NCBI RefSeq assembly: GCF_001584325.1
Contig: NZ_LSAZ01000004.1
Coordinates: forward strand, 62,001 to 126,000
Length of the DNA stretch: 64,000 nucleotides
Source: Bacillus nakamurai
Lineage (GTDB): Bacteria; Bacillota; Bacilli; Bacillales; Bacillaceae
Direction of reading: 5' to 3'
Positions 18,003-26,542 of this stretch are shown here, one piece after another. Position numbers and translations under genes: made by a program. How positions within the stretch are numbered: the stretch's first letter is position 1; every line of letters starts with the position of its first letter. Below the pieces are notes generated by a model. The model was not told where the DNA came from and ran no database searches. It saw only the letters and a list, made by a program, of their open reading frames with translations.

Positions 18003-19139
18003 TTGATTAAAAGAGGAATATTAAACAAATTAACTTACAAACAAATTTTGTTTTATATCATAATAGCGCTTTGCTTTGTCACCTCTGTTGTTTTCGTCAA
18101 TCAAAATGATTCATTTTACGAACGTCCAATCGCCAAAGTCACCAAAACGAAGCTGGTAGATCAAACTGAAATGCAGGATATGCATAAAAATAAAGATAGG
18201 CTTTTCACACAGCATATAATAGCTCGGATTACAAATGGCGAGAAAAAAGGTCAGCTCATCCATTTGACTAATCAGTATTCATCATCTGGAGCTAATGATC
18301 AAGAATATCATGTCGGAAATGAATTGTTTGTTTCAATTGATAAGAATACAAAAGAAAATAAAGATTTAACTGGAAGCATAATAGACAAAAAACGTGATAA
18401 ACAGCTTTTGGCAGTCGTCTGGATTTTTATTTTCACTTTACTTATCGTTGGAAAAAAACAAGGTTTATTTTCTATTATCAGCTTGGGGTTTAATGCCGTT
18501 TTGCTATCATATGCATTAGATTTATACCGGCATAATCCAAGCATAGGTTTAACCTTCATATGTTGTATAAGCATTATTATATTTACTGCCATATCTTTGT
18601 TACTTGTTAATGGTTTTAACGAAAAAACATATGCAGCTATAGCTGCGACCCTGTTAGGAACGTTTATTTCACTATTCATTGCTTATGCAGTTATGGTATT
18701 AACTTCAGGTAAAGGTCTTCGATTTGAAGAGATGCAATATCTGACTCGTCCTTATCAAACTGTGTTTATGGCGGGAGTATGTATTGGTTCGTTAGGAGCA
18801 GTAATGGATGTGGCCATTACAATGTCTTCATCTATCTTTGGGTTATATGAAAAAAATAACGCTATATCAATAAAAGCACTTAAGAGTTCAGGGATGGAAA
18901 TTGGAAAAGATATTATGGGCGCCATGACAAACATTCTATTTTTCGCCTATATAAGCGGCGCCATCCCAATGATGGTATTGTATTTCAAGAATGATTCGCC
19001 AATCGGCTTCACCCTATCTATGAACATTTCATTGGAATTAGCCAGGGCGTTAGCCGGAGGTATCGGAATTGTGTTAACCATTCCGTTGGGTCTGTATACT
19101 TCTATTTTCTTTGTTAAACGAAAGAAGGCAAGATCATGA
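18003..19139 (+). CDS. YibE/F-family multipass membrane protein, first of a pair
   Basis: I chose TTG 18003 because GGAGGG lies six bases upstream; a frame back to ATG 17928 has no ribosome binding site. The 378-residue protein has one N-terminal membrane segment (residues 10-30), an extracytoplasmic domain of about 100 residues (IAKVTKTK...QLIHLTNQY), and seven to eight further hydrophobic segments with GAVMDVAITMSSS and AGGIGIVLTIPLG, typical of YibE/F-like proteins. The family has no established function. It overlaps the next gene by four bases (ATGA), so the products probably act together. The gene is clearly AT-richer than yfkN, suggesting transfer. Confidence 0.78.
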   Translation: MIKRGILNKLTYKQILFYIIIALCFVTSVVFVNQNDSFYERPIAKVTKTKLVDQTEMQDMHKNKDRLFTQHIIARITNGEKKGQLIHLTNQYSSSGANDQEYHVGNELFVSIDKNTKENKDLTGSIIDKKRDKQLLAVVWIFIFTLLIVGKKQGLFSIISLGFNAVLLSYALDLYRHNPSIGLTFICCISIIIFTAISLLLVNGFNEKTYAAIAATLLGTFISLFIAYAVMVLTSGKGLRFEEMQYLTRPYQTVFMAGVCIGSLGAVMDVAITMSSSIFGLYEKNNAISIKALKSSGMEIGKDIMGAMTNILFFAYISGAIPMMVLYFKNDSPIGFTLSMNISLELARALAGGIGIVLTIPLGLYTSIFFVKRKKARS

Positions 19140-19912
19140 ATGTATTAGTATCTCTTGCAGCCATTTTATTTGTATTGATGATTTTAATCGGAGGAAAAAA
19201 AGGAGCGAGGTCTTTTATTGCTTTATTTTTAAACTTTGCTGTGCTTTTCCTCACCATTATTCTAATGACAGACCCGCATATAGATCCGATTATCTTAACA
19301 TTGATTTCATCGACTGTAATTAGCTGTGTTACCCTTTTTTATATTAATGAAGTGAACATCAAAACCATTACAGCATTTATTTCTACATTGATCACAATTA
19401 TTATTTTACTCTTTTTTATTCTCGCCGTAACAAAAAAGACGATGATTCAAGGATTTGGTGAAGAGGAATTAGGGGATCTTGGCATATTCACTCTTTTTGT
19501 CGGGGTTAATTTTGTTAAAATTACTGCCGCGATGATTATTATGAGCACAATAGGATCAATTACTGATGTGGCGATTTCTATTACATCTCCCATGCGCGAA
19601 ATATTAATTCATAAACCATTCATAAGCAGGAAAGATTTATTCAAGTTTGGATTAAGTATCGGAAGAGATATTTTAGGAACAAATACAAATACATTATTCT
19701 TCGCTTTTTTTGGAAACTATTTAGCACTGCTTTTATGGTTTAAAGACTTATCGTATTCTTTTGGAAAATTAGTGAACTCAAAAGTGTTTAGTGCTGAAAT
19801 GGTCACTATACTTTGTGCCGGAATCGGGATAGGTCTGATCATTCCCATTACATCTTGGATTAGCGCCTATTTTTTAGAAAAAACAACTAAGAACAATAAG
19901 ACAATTAAATAG
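19136..19912 (+). CDS. YibE/F-family membrane protein, second of a pair
   Basis: A 258-residue, all-membrane protein with about seven hydrophobic segments; it lacks the extracytoplasmic domain of its partner but shares the core motif GSITDVAISITSP (near residue 140) and the Gly-rich ending GIGIGLIIPITS. Its ATG lies inside the stop region of the first gene (ATGA overlap), so translation is likely coupled and the two may form a heteromeric complex. Function unknown; such pairs are common in Firmicutes. AT-rich like its partner. Two hairpins end the unit. Confidence 0.78.
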   Translation: MNVLVSLAAILFVLMILIGGKKGARSFIALFLNFAVLFLTIILMTDPHIDPIILTLISSTVISCVTLFYINEVNIKTITAFISTLITIIILLFFILAVTKKTMIQGFGEEELGDLGIFTLFVGVNFVKITAAMIIMSTIGSITDVAISITSPMREILIHKPFISRKDLFKFGLSIGRDILGTNTNTLFFAFFGNYLALLLWFKDLSYSFGKLVNSKVFSAEMVTILCAGIGIGLIIPITSWISAYFLEKTTKNNKTIK

Positions 19913-19967
19913 CTGCCGGGATGTTCTCGGCAGCCTTCAGCCGCTCATATCGAGCGGCTTTTTTCTT
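19911..19967. terminator. Two hairpins between the YibE/F pair and yfkO
   Basis: CTGCCGGGATGTTCTCGGCAG is followed by AGCCGCTCATATCGAGCGGCT and a T run on the plus strand. The second can serve as terminator for the plus-strand unit, and on the other strand for yfkO. Confidence 0.8.
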
Positions 19968-20633
19968 TTACACCCACTTCACCACATCTTCAACGGCAGA
20001 TCTTGTTTTCGGACGCGGTTCTCTGACCCGGTAACCGAATGCAGCCATGACGGAGATGTCGAAGCTTCCGTTTTCCAAGAGGCCTTCTTCGTCAAGGATA
20101 CGGTGAATTTCTTTGTAGTTGAAGCCTTCAACGGGGCATGAGTCGATGCCGATTTGCGCAGCGGCAGTCATCATATTGCCGAGTGCGATATACGTTTGTT
20201 TTGATGCCCAGTCAAAAATGGCTCTGTCGGATTCAAGCAGATTGAAATCATTTTTCTGGAATTCTTCAGTTTTGCTTAAATAGCCTTCATACATGTCATC
20301 CGGCATTTTTTTGACTTGTCTCAAATGGTTTTTGACATAGTCGGAGTCAAAGCGAATATCCTTAGCCGTCCGGGCAAGCAGCAGCACAAAGTGGCTGGCG
20401 GTCGGAAGCTGCTTTTGCGCGCCCCATGTAAATTCACGAAGTTTTTCACGAAGCTCGGGATTCTGGACGACGACAAATTTCCAAGGCTCCAGTCCGAGTG
20501 AACTCGGAGACAATCTTCCCGTTTCTAAAATGAATTCAAAATCGCTTTCTGAAATTTTTTTCTCCGGGTCAAATTCCTTTGTGGCGTGTCTGAATTGATA
20601 CGCGTCAAGGATTTGCTGTTTTTTTTCTGACAT
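19968..20633 (-). CDS. yfkO: YfkO, NAD(P)H-dependent nitroreductase
   Basis: A 221-residue flavoprotein of the nitroreductase family. FMN contacts are in the N-terminal FRHATKEFDP (arginine/lysine pair) and in SPSSLGLEPWKFVVV near residue 43; the C-terminal part has ALGNMMTAAAQIGIDSCPVEGF, a dimer and flavin loop. It reduces nitroaromatics and quinones with NAD(P)H. RBS AAAGGAGA is upstream of ATG 20633. It lies next to the trehalose operon, as in B. subtilis, but is separated from it by a terminator. Confidence 0.9.
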   Translation of the reverse strand: MSEKKQQILDAYQFRHATKEFDPEKKISESDFEFILETGRLSPSSLGLEPWKFVVVQNPELREKLREFTWGAQKQLPTASHFVLLLARTAKDIRFDSDYVKNHLRQVKKMPDDMYEGYLSKTEEFQKNDFNLLESDRAIFDWASKQTYIALGNMMTAAAQIGIDSCPVEGFNYKEIHRILDEEGLLENGSFDISVMAAFGYRVREPRPKTRSAVEDVVKWV

Positions 20634-20738
20634 ATGGTATCTCTCCTTTAGCTGATGTTATGTTCTATTGTAGCCATTATTTTTGAAAGTACCAGTACGC
20701 ACATTTTTGTTGGATAGTATCCATTTTGATACTTAATA

Positions 20739-20768
20739 AAAAAACGGGCTGCCGGAGCAGACCGTTTT
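20739..20768 (-). terminator. Terminator of the trehalose operon after treR
   Basis: On the minus strand ACGGTCTGC - TCCG - GCAGCCCGT with one internal mismatch, then a run of seven T. Confidence 0.85.
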
Positions 20769-21484
20769 TATTTTTCTCTTCTCGCAAAATCGACAAACCG
20801 AAACTTATCAAGCCTGTGCCGGCTTTCTGTATATTGAAAGAGGCTAGTGTCTTCCAAAAACACCCGGTTTTTCACAACCGCCATGTGGCTGTATCCGCCA
20901 AGGTCCAAATACTCGCGGTCTTCCTCCGCTGCCGGCTCGACGACAATTTCCTTTTGCGCATAGCTGATGGAAAGGCCGAGCTCTCCTTCAAGGTACTCGT
21001 AAATCGACTCTTCACAAATGGCCTTCGTCAAGAGCGGCACATGCTTTTTGACAAAGTAATCCTTGTCCAAGATGATATGTTCCCCGTCAATGCGCCTCGA
21101 TCTGACGACTTCCCATACCTCTTCATTCGTCTCCTGCTGAAGCTCTTTCGCGACGGACGCCGGAGGCAAAATCAGCCCGAGACGGTGAACCGTTGTTTTC
21201 GTTTCTTTTCCGAGCGTCTCCGCCAGCTCCTTAAAGCTGATGAGGCCCGAAACGGGAAACTGCATTTTTTCTCTGTTTAAAATGACAGAGCCTTTTCCTT
21301 TGATTTTCTGGATGTAGCCGTTTTGCGCCAGCATATTGAGCGCTTTGCGGACGGTTTCTCTTGATGTGCCGTATTGATTGCACAATTCATTTTCAGACGG
21401 AAGAATGTCTTCAGCCTTCCGCTGTTCGCTTTCGATTTGCTGCACAATATCTTTATAGATTGTGATATATTTATTCACTTTCAT
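20768..21484 (-). CDS. treR: TreR, GntR-family repressor of the trehalose operon
   Basis: 238 residues: an N-terminal winged helix (residues 5-70, ENELCNQYGTSRETVRKAL is the recognition region) and a C-terminal UTRA effector domain (residues 90-235). In B. subtilis TreR binds two operators before treP and is released by trehalose 6-phosphate. It is the last gene of treP-treA-treR, 23 bases after treA, with GGGTGG upstream of ATG 21484. The two TGTATATACA operators seen near 24725-24767 fit its known site. Confidence 0.93.
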   Translation of the reverse strand: MKVNKYITIYKDIVQQIESEQRKAEDILPSENELCNQYGTSRETVRKALNMLAQNGYIQKIKGKGSVILNREKMQFPVSGLISFKELAETLGKETKTTVHRLGLILPPASVAKELQQETNEEVWEVVRSRRIDGEHIILDKDYFVKKHVPLLTKAICEESIYEYLEGELGLSISYAQKEIVVEPAAEEDREYLDLGGYSHMAVVKNRVFLEDTSLFQYTESRHRLDKFRFVDFARREK

Positions 21485-21507
21485 TTATGACCACCCAGAT
21501 TAGTGTA

Positions 21508-23193
21508 TCACGGTTTGGTGAGATGATAAACGATCGACTCATACGGGCGGAGCGTCAATTGTTTCTGGCTGCCTTCTCTCGGTTCATCATTTGTCAAAAG
21601 CACGGTATACCGCCACCCATCCAAATCGTCAAACGGAAGCGTAAATTCCGCTTCTTTTCCATAGAAGTTGTTGACCACCAGCAGCTTTTCATTATTTCCG
21701 TGTCTGACATACGCCAGGATAGCTGGATCGTCTTCAGCCAGCAGTTCAAACGTTCCGTCGGTTACGATGTCATAATCCTTTCTGAGCCTGATGAGCTTTT
21801 GATAATGGTAGAAAATCGAATCCGGATCTTTCAAAGCCGATTCAGCATTGATTTCCCGGTAATCATCCGCCGCAGGTATCCACGGCGTTCCCGTCGTGAA
21901 ACCGCCGTGAGGCTCACTGTTCCATTGAACGGGCGTTCTCGAATTGTCTCTTGATTTTTGTTTTAAAATGGCGATGATGTCTTCCTCCTGCTTTCCCTCT
22001 TCCTTCATCTGCTTGTAGATGTTCAGTGATTCGACGTCACGGTATGAGCTGATGTCATCGAACTTCGGATTGCCCATGCCGAATTCCTCGCCTTGATAAA
22101 TGTAAGGTGTGCCCTGCATCATATGAATGGCCGTCGCGAGCATTTTGGCGGATTTTTTCCGGTACACGCCGTCGTCGCCGTATCTGGAAACGACCCGGGG
22201 CTGATCGTGGTTGCACCAGAATAATGCATTCCAGCCCCCGCCCTTATGCATCTCCGTCTGCCAAAACGTCAAAATCTGTTTCAGCTTCAGAAAGTCAAAC
22301 GGAGCGAGCGCCCATTTTTCGCCGTTCGGATAATCCACTTTTAAATGATGAAAGTTAAAGGTCATATCAAGCTCTTCATTTGCCGGATTTGTATACCGGA
22401 CACAGTGTTCAGCCGTTGTCGAGGACATTTCGCCGACTGTCATGCTGTCATATTTGGAAAACACCGCTTGATTCATCTCATGCAGATATTCATGTACACG
22501 CGGGCCGTCGGTATAGTAGGGACGACCGTCTCGGCCGTTCTTTGCGTCAGGAAACGATTGATCCTTGGAAATAAGATTGATGACATCAAGCCGGAAGCCA
22601 TCGATCCCCTTTTGAAACCAAAAATGCATCATCTCATAAATCTGCTTTCTCATCTCTTCATTTTCCCAGTTCAAATCAGCCTGAGATACGTCAAAAAGAT
22701 GCAGATAATGCTGTCCCGATGCCGGATCGAGCTTCCATGCGGAGCCGCCGAATTTTGATTCCCAATTGTTCGGCGCATCACCGCCATCCTTCGCATCTTT
22801 CCAAATATAAAAATCCCGATACGGGCTGTCAGTTGAAGATATGGCTTCTTTAAACCATTGATGCTCAACAGATGTGTGATTCACAACGAGGTCCATTACG
22901 ACCTTTATTCCCCTTTGATGCGCCTCATCCAGCAGGCGTTCAAAGTCCTCCATTGTTCCGTATTCCTTATAGATGCTGTAATAATCGCGGATGTCATAGC
23001 CGTTATCATGCTGAGGAGAATCGTAAATCGGCGTAAGCCAAATGACATCAATCAGAAGTTTTTTTAAATAATCAAGCTTTTCTATAATGCCGTTCAGGTC
23101 GCCGATACCGTTTCCGGTCGTATCATTAAAGCTCTTCGGATAAATTTGGTACACTGCCGCCTTTTTCCACCATGGTGTTTTTACTGTTTTCAT
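21508..23193 (-). CDS. treA: TreA, trehalose-6-phosphate hydrolase
   Basis: The start ATG 23193 follows AGGCGGTGAT; the protein of 561 residues begins MKTVKTPWWKKAAVYQ as in the family. It is a GH13 enzyme: VVNHTS near residue 98, the nucleophile Asp in GFRLDVINL near residue 198, the acid Glu in VGEMSS near 250, and NHDQPR near 325. It cleaves trehalose 6-phosphate, made by TreP on uptake, to glucose and glucose 6-phosphate in the cytosol. A stem (GGGACGCC...) in the 74-base treP-treA spacer might adjust expression. Confidence 0.95.
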   Translation of the reverse strand: MKTVKTPWWKKAAVYQIYPKSFNDTTGNGIGDLNGIIEKLDYLKKLLIDVIWLTPIYDSPQHDNGYDIRDYYSIYKEYGTMEDFERLLDEAHQRGIKVVMDLVVNHTSVEHQWFKEAISSTDSPYRDFYIWKDAKDGGDAPNNWESKFGGSAWKLDPASGQHYLHLFDVSQADLNWENEEMRKQIYEMMHFWFQKGIDGFRLDVINLISKDQSFPDAKNGRDGRPYYTDGPRVHEYLHEMNQAVFSKYDSMTVGEMSSTTAEHCVRYTNPANEELDMTFNFHHLKVDYPNGEKWALAPFDFLKLKQILTFWQTEMHKGGGWNALFWCNHDQPRVVSRYGDDGVYRKKSAKMLATAIHMMQGTPYIYQGEEFGMGNPKFDDISSYRDVESLNIYKQMKEEGKQEEDIIAILKQKSRDNSRTPVQWNSEPHGGFTTGTPWIPAADDYREINAESALKDPDSIFYHYQKLIRLRKDYDIVTDGTFELLAEDDPAILAYVRHGNNEKLLVVNNFYGKEAEFTLPFDDLDGWRYTVLLTNDEPREGSQKQLTLRPYESIVYHLTKP

Positions 23194-23267
23194 TATCATC
23201 ACCGCCTGTAAAGTTTGAGTTGAAAGGGAAAAGGGACAGCCTGAAAAGAAGGCGTCCCGAGATTCCT

Positions 23268-24683
23268 CTATTTTTTTTGCTTCAGCCGCGCATACCCGTA
23301 CGTTCCCGCAAACGGGAGAATCAGCACGATCAGCATTCCGATCGCAAATGGCCCCCAGTACTGGCTCATAATGGAGAAAATGCCCGGCACCCCGCCGACA
23401 CCGACTGAGCTTGCCAGAACCCCTTTTACGGAAATAAACATCCCGGCGATCCCTGAGCTGATCATGGCGATCACAAACGGAAATTTGTAGCGCAGATTTA
23501 CGCCGAAAATCGCCGGCTCCGTAATGCCCAAATAAGCGGAAATTCCGGCCGTCAGCGAAAGGCCTCTTTGTTTTTTATCTTTGAGAATCAGCATCATTGC
23601 AAGCGCGGCCGAGCCTTGCGCAATATTAGAGAGGGCAAGCATCGGCCATAAAAACGTACCGCCGAGCTTTGAACCGATTAATTGCAGATCAACCGCAAGA
23701 AACGTGTGATGCATGCCTGTGATCACAAGCGCGGAATAAAAGCCCCCGTACAATAGGCCGCCAAGAGCTGCGAATTTTCCGAAAACCGCAATCAGTCCTG
23801 ATGTCAATGCGTTTCCGATCGCAAATGTAATCGGACCGATCAAGACAAAGGAAAGAAAACCGATCACCAGAAGCGTCACCGGCGCGACGACTAACAGCTG
23901 AATGCCTTCAGGCGTCCGCTTTGTCAAAAAGAGCTCCAGCTTGGCAAGTAAATACGACGCAAGCAATATCGGAAGCACCTGTCCTTGGTAACCGACCTTC
24001 TGAACTTCTAAGCCGAATAGATTCCAAACCGGAATATCGCCGCTTTGCTCGGCGGCCCCGTATCCCCACGCGTTCAGCAAATCAGGATGCACAAGCATAA
24101 CCCCGAGCACGATGCCCAAGAGCGGACTTCCTCCGAACCGCTTCACCGCCGACCAGCCGATTAATGCCGGCAGGAAGGTAAAAGCCGTTCCCGCAATCAG
24201 GTTAATCATGTTGGCGAGATCCGCCCACTGCGGATAAACTTGAACGATGGATTTCGAGCTGAAGAAAATGCCTTCCGCCGTTAATATGTTGTTAAGCCCC
24301 ATTAAAAGCCCCGCCGTCACAATGGCTGGCAAAATCGGGATAAAAATATCCGCAAGCGTTTTCACCGCACGCTGCAAAGGGTTCATTTTATGCTCGGAGG
24401 CCTTCTTCACCTCCTCTTTCGACGCTTCGCCGATCCCCGTTTCCTTTACCAATTCTGCATACACTTTATTCACGGTTCCTTGCCCGATCACGACTTGAAA
24501 CTGCCCGTTCACAGCAAACGAGCCCTTTACAACGTCTATCTCATCAAGCACTTTTTGATCCACTTTGCTTTCATCTATTAACGCAAACCGCAAACGCGTA
24601 ACACAATGAGTTGCCGCCGCAATATTGCCGATTCCGCCGACGGCATCGACAATCTGCCGTGCAGATCGGTTAAGCTCACTCAT
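23268..24683 (-). CDS. treP: TreP, trehalose-specific PTS EIIBC permease
   Basis: 471 residues: EIIB domain (about residues 1-85) with the phosphorylated Cys in ATHCVTRLRF near residue 27, then a ten-segment EIIC domain (about 105-465) with the GITEPAIFGV motif near residue 385. There is no EIIA domain, so phosphate must come from another EIIA, as known for B. subtilis. It imports trehalose as trehalose 6-phosphate. First gene of treP-treA-treR, under the promoter and operators just upstream. Confidence 0.95.
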   Translation of the reverse strand: MSELNRSARQIVDAVGGIGNIAAATHCVTRLRFALIDESKVDQKVLDEIDVVKGSFAVNGQFQVVIGQGTVNKVYAELVKETGIGEASKEEVKKASEHKMNPLQRAVKTLADIFIPILPAIVTAGLLMGLNNILTAEGIFFSSKSIVQVYPQWADLANMINLIAGTAFTFLPALIGWSAVKRFGGSPLLGIVLGVMLVHPDLLNAWGYGAAEQSGDIPVWNLFGLEVQKVGYQGQVLPILLASYLLAKLELFLTKRTPEGIQLLVVAPVTLLVIGFLSFVLIGPITFAIGNALTSGLIAVFGKFAALGGLLYGGFYSALVITGMHHTFLAVDLQLIGSKLGGTFLWPMLALSNIAQGSAALAMMLILKDKKQRGLSLTAGISAYLGITEPAIFGVNLRYKFPFVIAMISSGIAGMFISVKGVLASSVGVGGVPGIFSIMSQYWGPFAIGMLIVLILPFAGTYGYARLKQKK

Positions 24684-24724
24684 GCCAACCCCTCCGTAAC
24701 CGTTTTCATTTTGTTTTCTAAACT

Positions 24725-24776
24725 TGTATATACATGTTTATGACTCTATTGTAATGCTGTATATACATGTCGTCAA
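24725..24776 (-). promoter_or_regulatory. treP promoter with two TreR operators
   Basis: On the minus strand -35 TTGACG (24771-24776) and -10 TACAAT (24748-24753) are 17 bases apart. Palindrome TGTATATACA occurs in the spacer (24758-24767) and again just downstream of the start region (24725-24734). One site blocks polymerase binding and both allow co-operative TreR binding. Confidence 0.9.
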
Positions 24777-24783
24777 TCTATTT

Positions 24784-24797
24784 TTATAGCGCTTTCA
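24784..24797. promoter_or_regulatory. Possible CcpA site (cre) upstream of treP
   Basis: TTATAGCGCTTTCA matches the consensus TGWAANCGNTNWCA at all but two fixed positions. It lies just upstream of the -35 box. Confidence 0.4.
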
Positions 24798-24959
24798 TCA
24801 CAAATATACTGCAAAAGGCCTTAGGCCATTAAAAAAAGCCCCTCTGGCGCCGGGACCTTAATCGCTATTTTATATGGAATGCCTGTCCGCACGATGATTC
24901 ACAACGGCAGCGCAAGAAGCATACAGAACTGTACAACTAAGATAAAGAGGTGCGAAGAG

Positions 24960-25218
24960 ATACCATCCACTGTTATCAACCTGTACTATTTGAAGATTAA
25001 CAGTATTTCAGGCAACGGATCTATCACGATCGGGGACGCGGCATACAACAGTCCCACCACAAATAATAAATCACAAGGGCTTAACTCTTCATTCGGCGAT
25101 ACGTCACCTATAGAATCAATAGGAGAACTTCTTAAATGATCCGGATGTAAACGACCAGACGGCTATCGGAACCGCAGATACCGCAAATATCACTCCGGTG
25201 CCGCCCATTATAGATTAA
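24960..25218 (+). pseudogene. GerPA/GerPF-like spore germination protein with ATA start and frameshift
   Basis: AAAGAGGTG at 24944-24952 is followed by ATA (24960) CCA TCC, then INLYYLKINSISGNGSITIGD, the glycine-rich GerPA/PF-type core. The frame stops at 25139, but the next frame continues DPDVNDQTAIGTAD to TAA 25216; removing one A from AAA at 25134-25136 joins them into an 85-residue protein with the typical DxDVxDQ ending. Family members start MPxI/MPxV, so the ATA stands where ATG is expected. GerP proteins help nutrient germinants pass the spore coat. Two lesions make this copy probably dead. Confidence 0.65.
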
Positions 25219-25231
25219 AGGAGTTTTTCAT

Positions 25232-25474
25232 ATGCCTTACCAAATTAACGTCGCCAATATAAAGGTAAACGGCGCAACGCAAAACGGAAACGTTGATATC
25301 GGCCAGACGGTGCAAAACAGCCACACCGCAAACAGTAAGTTTGTCGGCGCGAACTTTTCCTTAGGAGATTTTTCGCCCCCGGCCGGATGTTTAAATTCGG
25401 GCCATCTTGATCCTGATGTCAGCGACCAAGACCAGATTGCGAACCCATCGATGCCGATTGCAAATCAAATTTAG
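25232..25474 (+). CDS. GerPA/GerPF-like spore germination protein
   Basis: 80 residues from ATG 25232 with AAAGGAG upstream. It begins MPYQINVANIKVNG and has the family pattern of a short hydrophobic start, Gly/Asn-rich middle (GNVDIGQTVQNS) and a C-terminal LDPDVSDQDQ, the same ending as the broken neighbour. It is 13 bases after that gene and 14 before the Hsp20-like gene, so the three form one probable spore-expressed operon. No signal peptide. The role by family is in spore coat or inner-coat assembly and germinant passage. Confidence 0.7.
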   Translation: MPYQINVANIKVNGATQNGNVDIGQTVQNSHTANSKFVGANFSLGDFSPPAGCLNSGHLDPDVSDQDQIANPSMPIANQI

Positions 25475-25488
25475 GGGAGTCTGCCGTT

Positions 25489-25920
25489 ATGGATCTCGAA
25501 AAAATGAGGAAGTGGCTTGAGATTACGAATGAACATAAGCCAAGCGACTTTTGGACCAATGTCCTGAAACAAAAATCTTCCGAGGATTTTTTCGCCTCAC
25601 AACAAGACACCCTGATTTACGATGTCTATCAGGATGAACAATACAACTTTCTTATTATTGAGATGCCCGGCGTATATGAAGAAGAATTGACAATGAGGCT
25701 GATATCAAAAACACAGCTGAACATTAAAGGAACGGTCACGCCTCTTTTTCCCGCAAAAATGGAGCTGAGGCGAAAAAGGCAATACGGGGAATTTGATGAA
25801 ACGATTCAGCTCCCTGAACCGGCTGAGCCGCAGCTCTTGCAGGCGCAATGTGTAAACGGTTTATTGCACATTTCTTATCCGAGGCTCGTGAAGCACATTC
25901 CTTGTTATAAGAAAATGTGA
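25489..25920 (+). CDS. Hsp20/alpha-crystallin-like protein, probably spore-associated
   Basis: 143 residues. The central part IYDVYQDEQYNFLIIEMPGVYEEELTMRL resembles the start of an alpha-crystallin domain, and the C-terminal GLLHISYPR corresponds to its last strands; the C-terminal I-x-I motif of true small heat-shock proteins is missing. GGGGAG lies upstream of ATG 25489. Similar proteins occur as CotP/CotM-type coat proteins. Its position after two GerP-like genes suggests a coat role. Identification by pattern only. Confidence 0.6.
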   Translation: MDLEKMRKWLEITNEHKPSDFWTNVLKQKSSEDFFASQQDTLIYDVYQDEQYNFLIIEMPGVYEEELTMRLISKTQLNIKGTVTPLFPAKMELRRKRQYGEFDETIQLPEPAEPQLLQAQCVNGLLHISYPRLVKHIPCYKKM

Positions 25921-25930
25921 AAAAGAGCGG

Positions 25931-26308
25931 TTACGGACGTCCGAACCGCTTGTATACTTTCTCCTTATAATGAGAGGATGCGGGTTTTGAGAACATCTCT
26001 TTTTTCTCAATCAGCTGATCGAGTCTGACTTGTTTTTCCGTCCGTTTCTTCTCGAGATGCTCAAGTTCTGTTTCATTACGGCACTTCGCAATTAAATGGT
26101 CTAACGTCATCAGCTCTTTTTTCAGCGCCCCCTCGTCCTCTGCCATTCCGGCATTTTTTAAAAGGCGGTAGCCCATTCTGAGCGATTCCGGAAGATGTGC
26201 GGCATCGTCTTTCGGCAGGGGCTGTCCCATTCCTTTTATGCTCTGAAATTCTCCGTCTTTTATGGCACGCTTGATTTTATCTTCAGCAACGATATGGGCA
26301 ATATCCAT
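25931..26308 (-). CDS. yflB: YflB, DUF1992 (DnaJ-homologue subfamily C-like) protein
   Basis: 125 residues. The N-terminal AEDKIKRAIKDGEFQSIKGMGQPL is the hallmark of the DUF1992 family, followed by a helical region with many charged residues. Despite the name no J-domain HPD motif is present. Cytosolic; function unknown. It converges on the Hsp20-like gene with ten bases between stops. Position next to ltaS matches yflB of B. subtilis. Confidence 0.8.
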   Translation of the reverse strand: MDIAHIVAEDKIKRAIKDGEFQSIKGMGQPLPKDDAAHLPESLRMGYRLLKNAGMAEDEGALKKELMTLDHLIAKCRNETELEHLEKKRTEKQVRLDQLIEKKEMFSKPASSHYKEKVYKRFGRP

Positions 26309-26542
26309 ATCTGTTCACCTCTTTTTTTCGATGATGAGATATTATAACATAACCAATTTATCCCTTTTCTTCAATTTCAAAGACAGCATTCTTCAGACAA
26401 ACCGCTTATGCGACAGCGTTTTTCGCCACTTTTCCGATGCGCCTTTTCCACCTTTTCTATTTGCTGGTTTCATGGTATATTGATTACGTTCGTTTTTTCT
26501 ATCGTTCCGTTTAAACCGTGATCGGAAAAAAGGAGTGTAACA

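Noticed and set aside
21487-21954. A 155-codon plus-strand frame opposite treA.
   Set aside because: Antisense shadow; the composition is unlike a protein and treA is certain.
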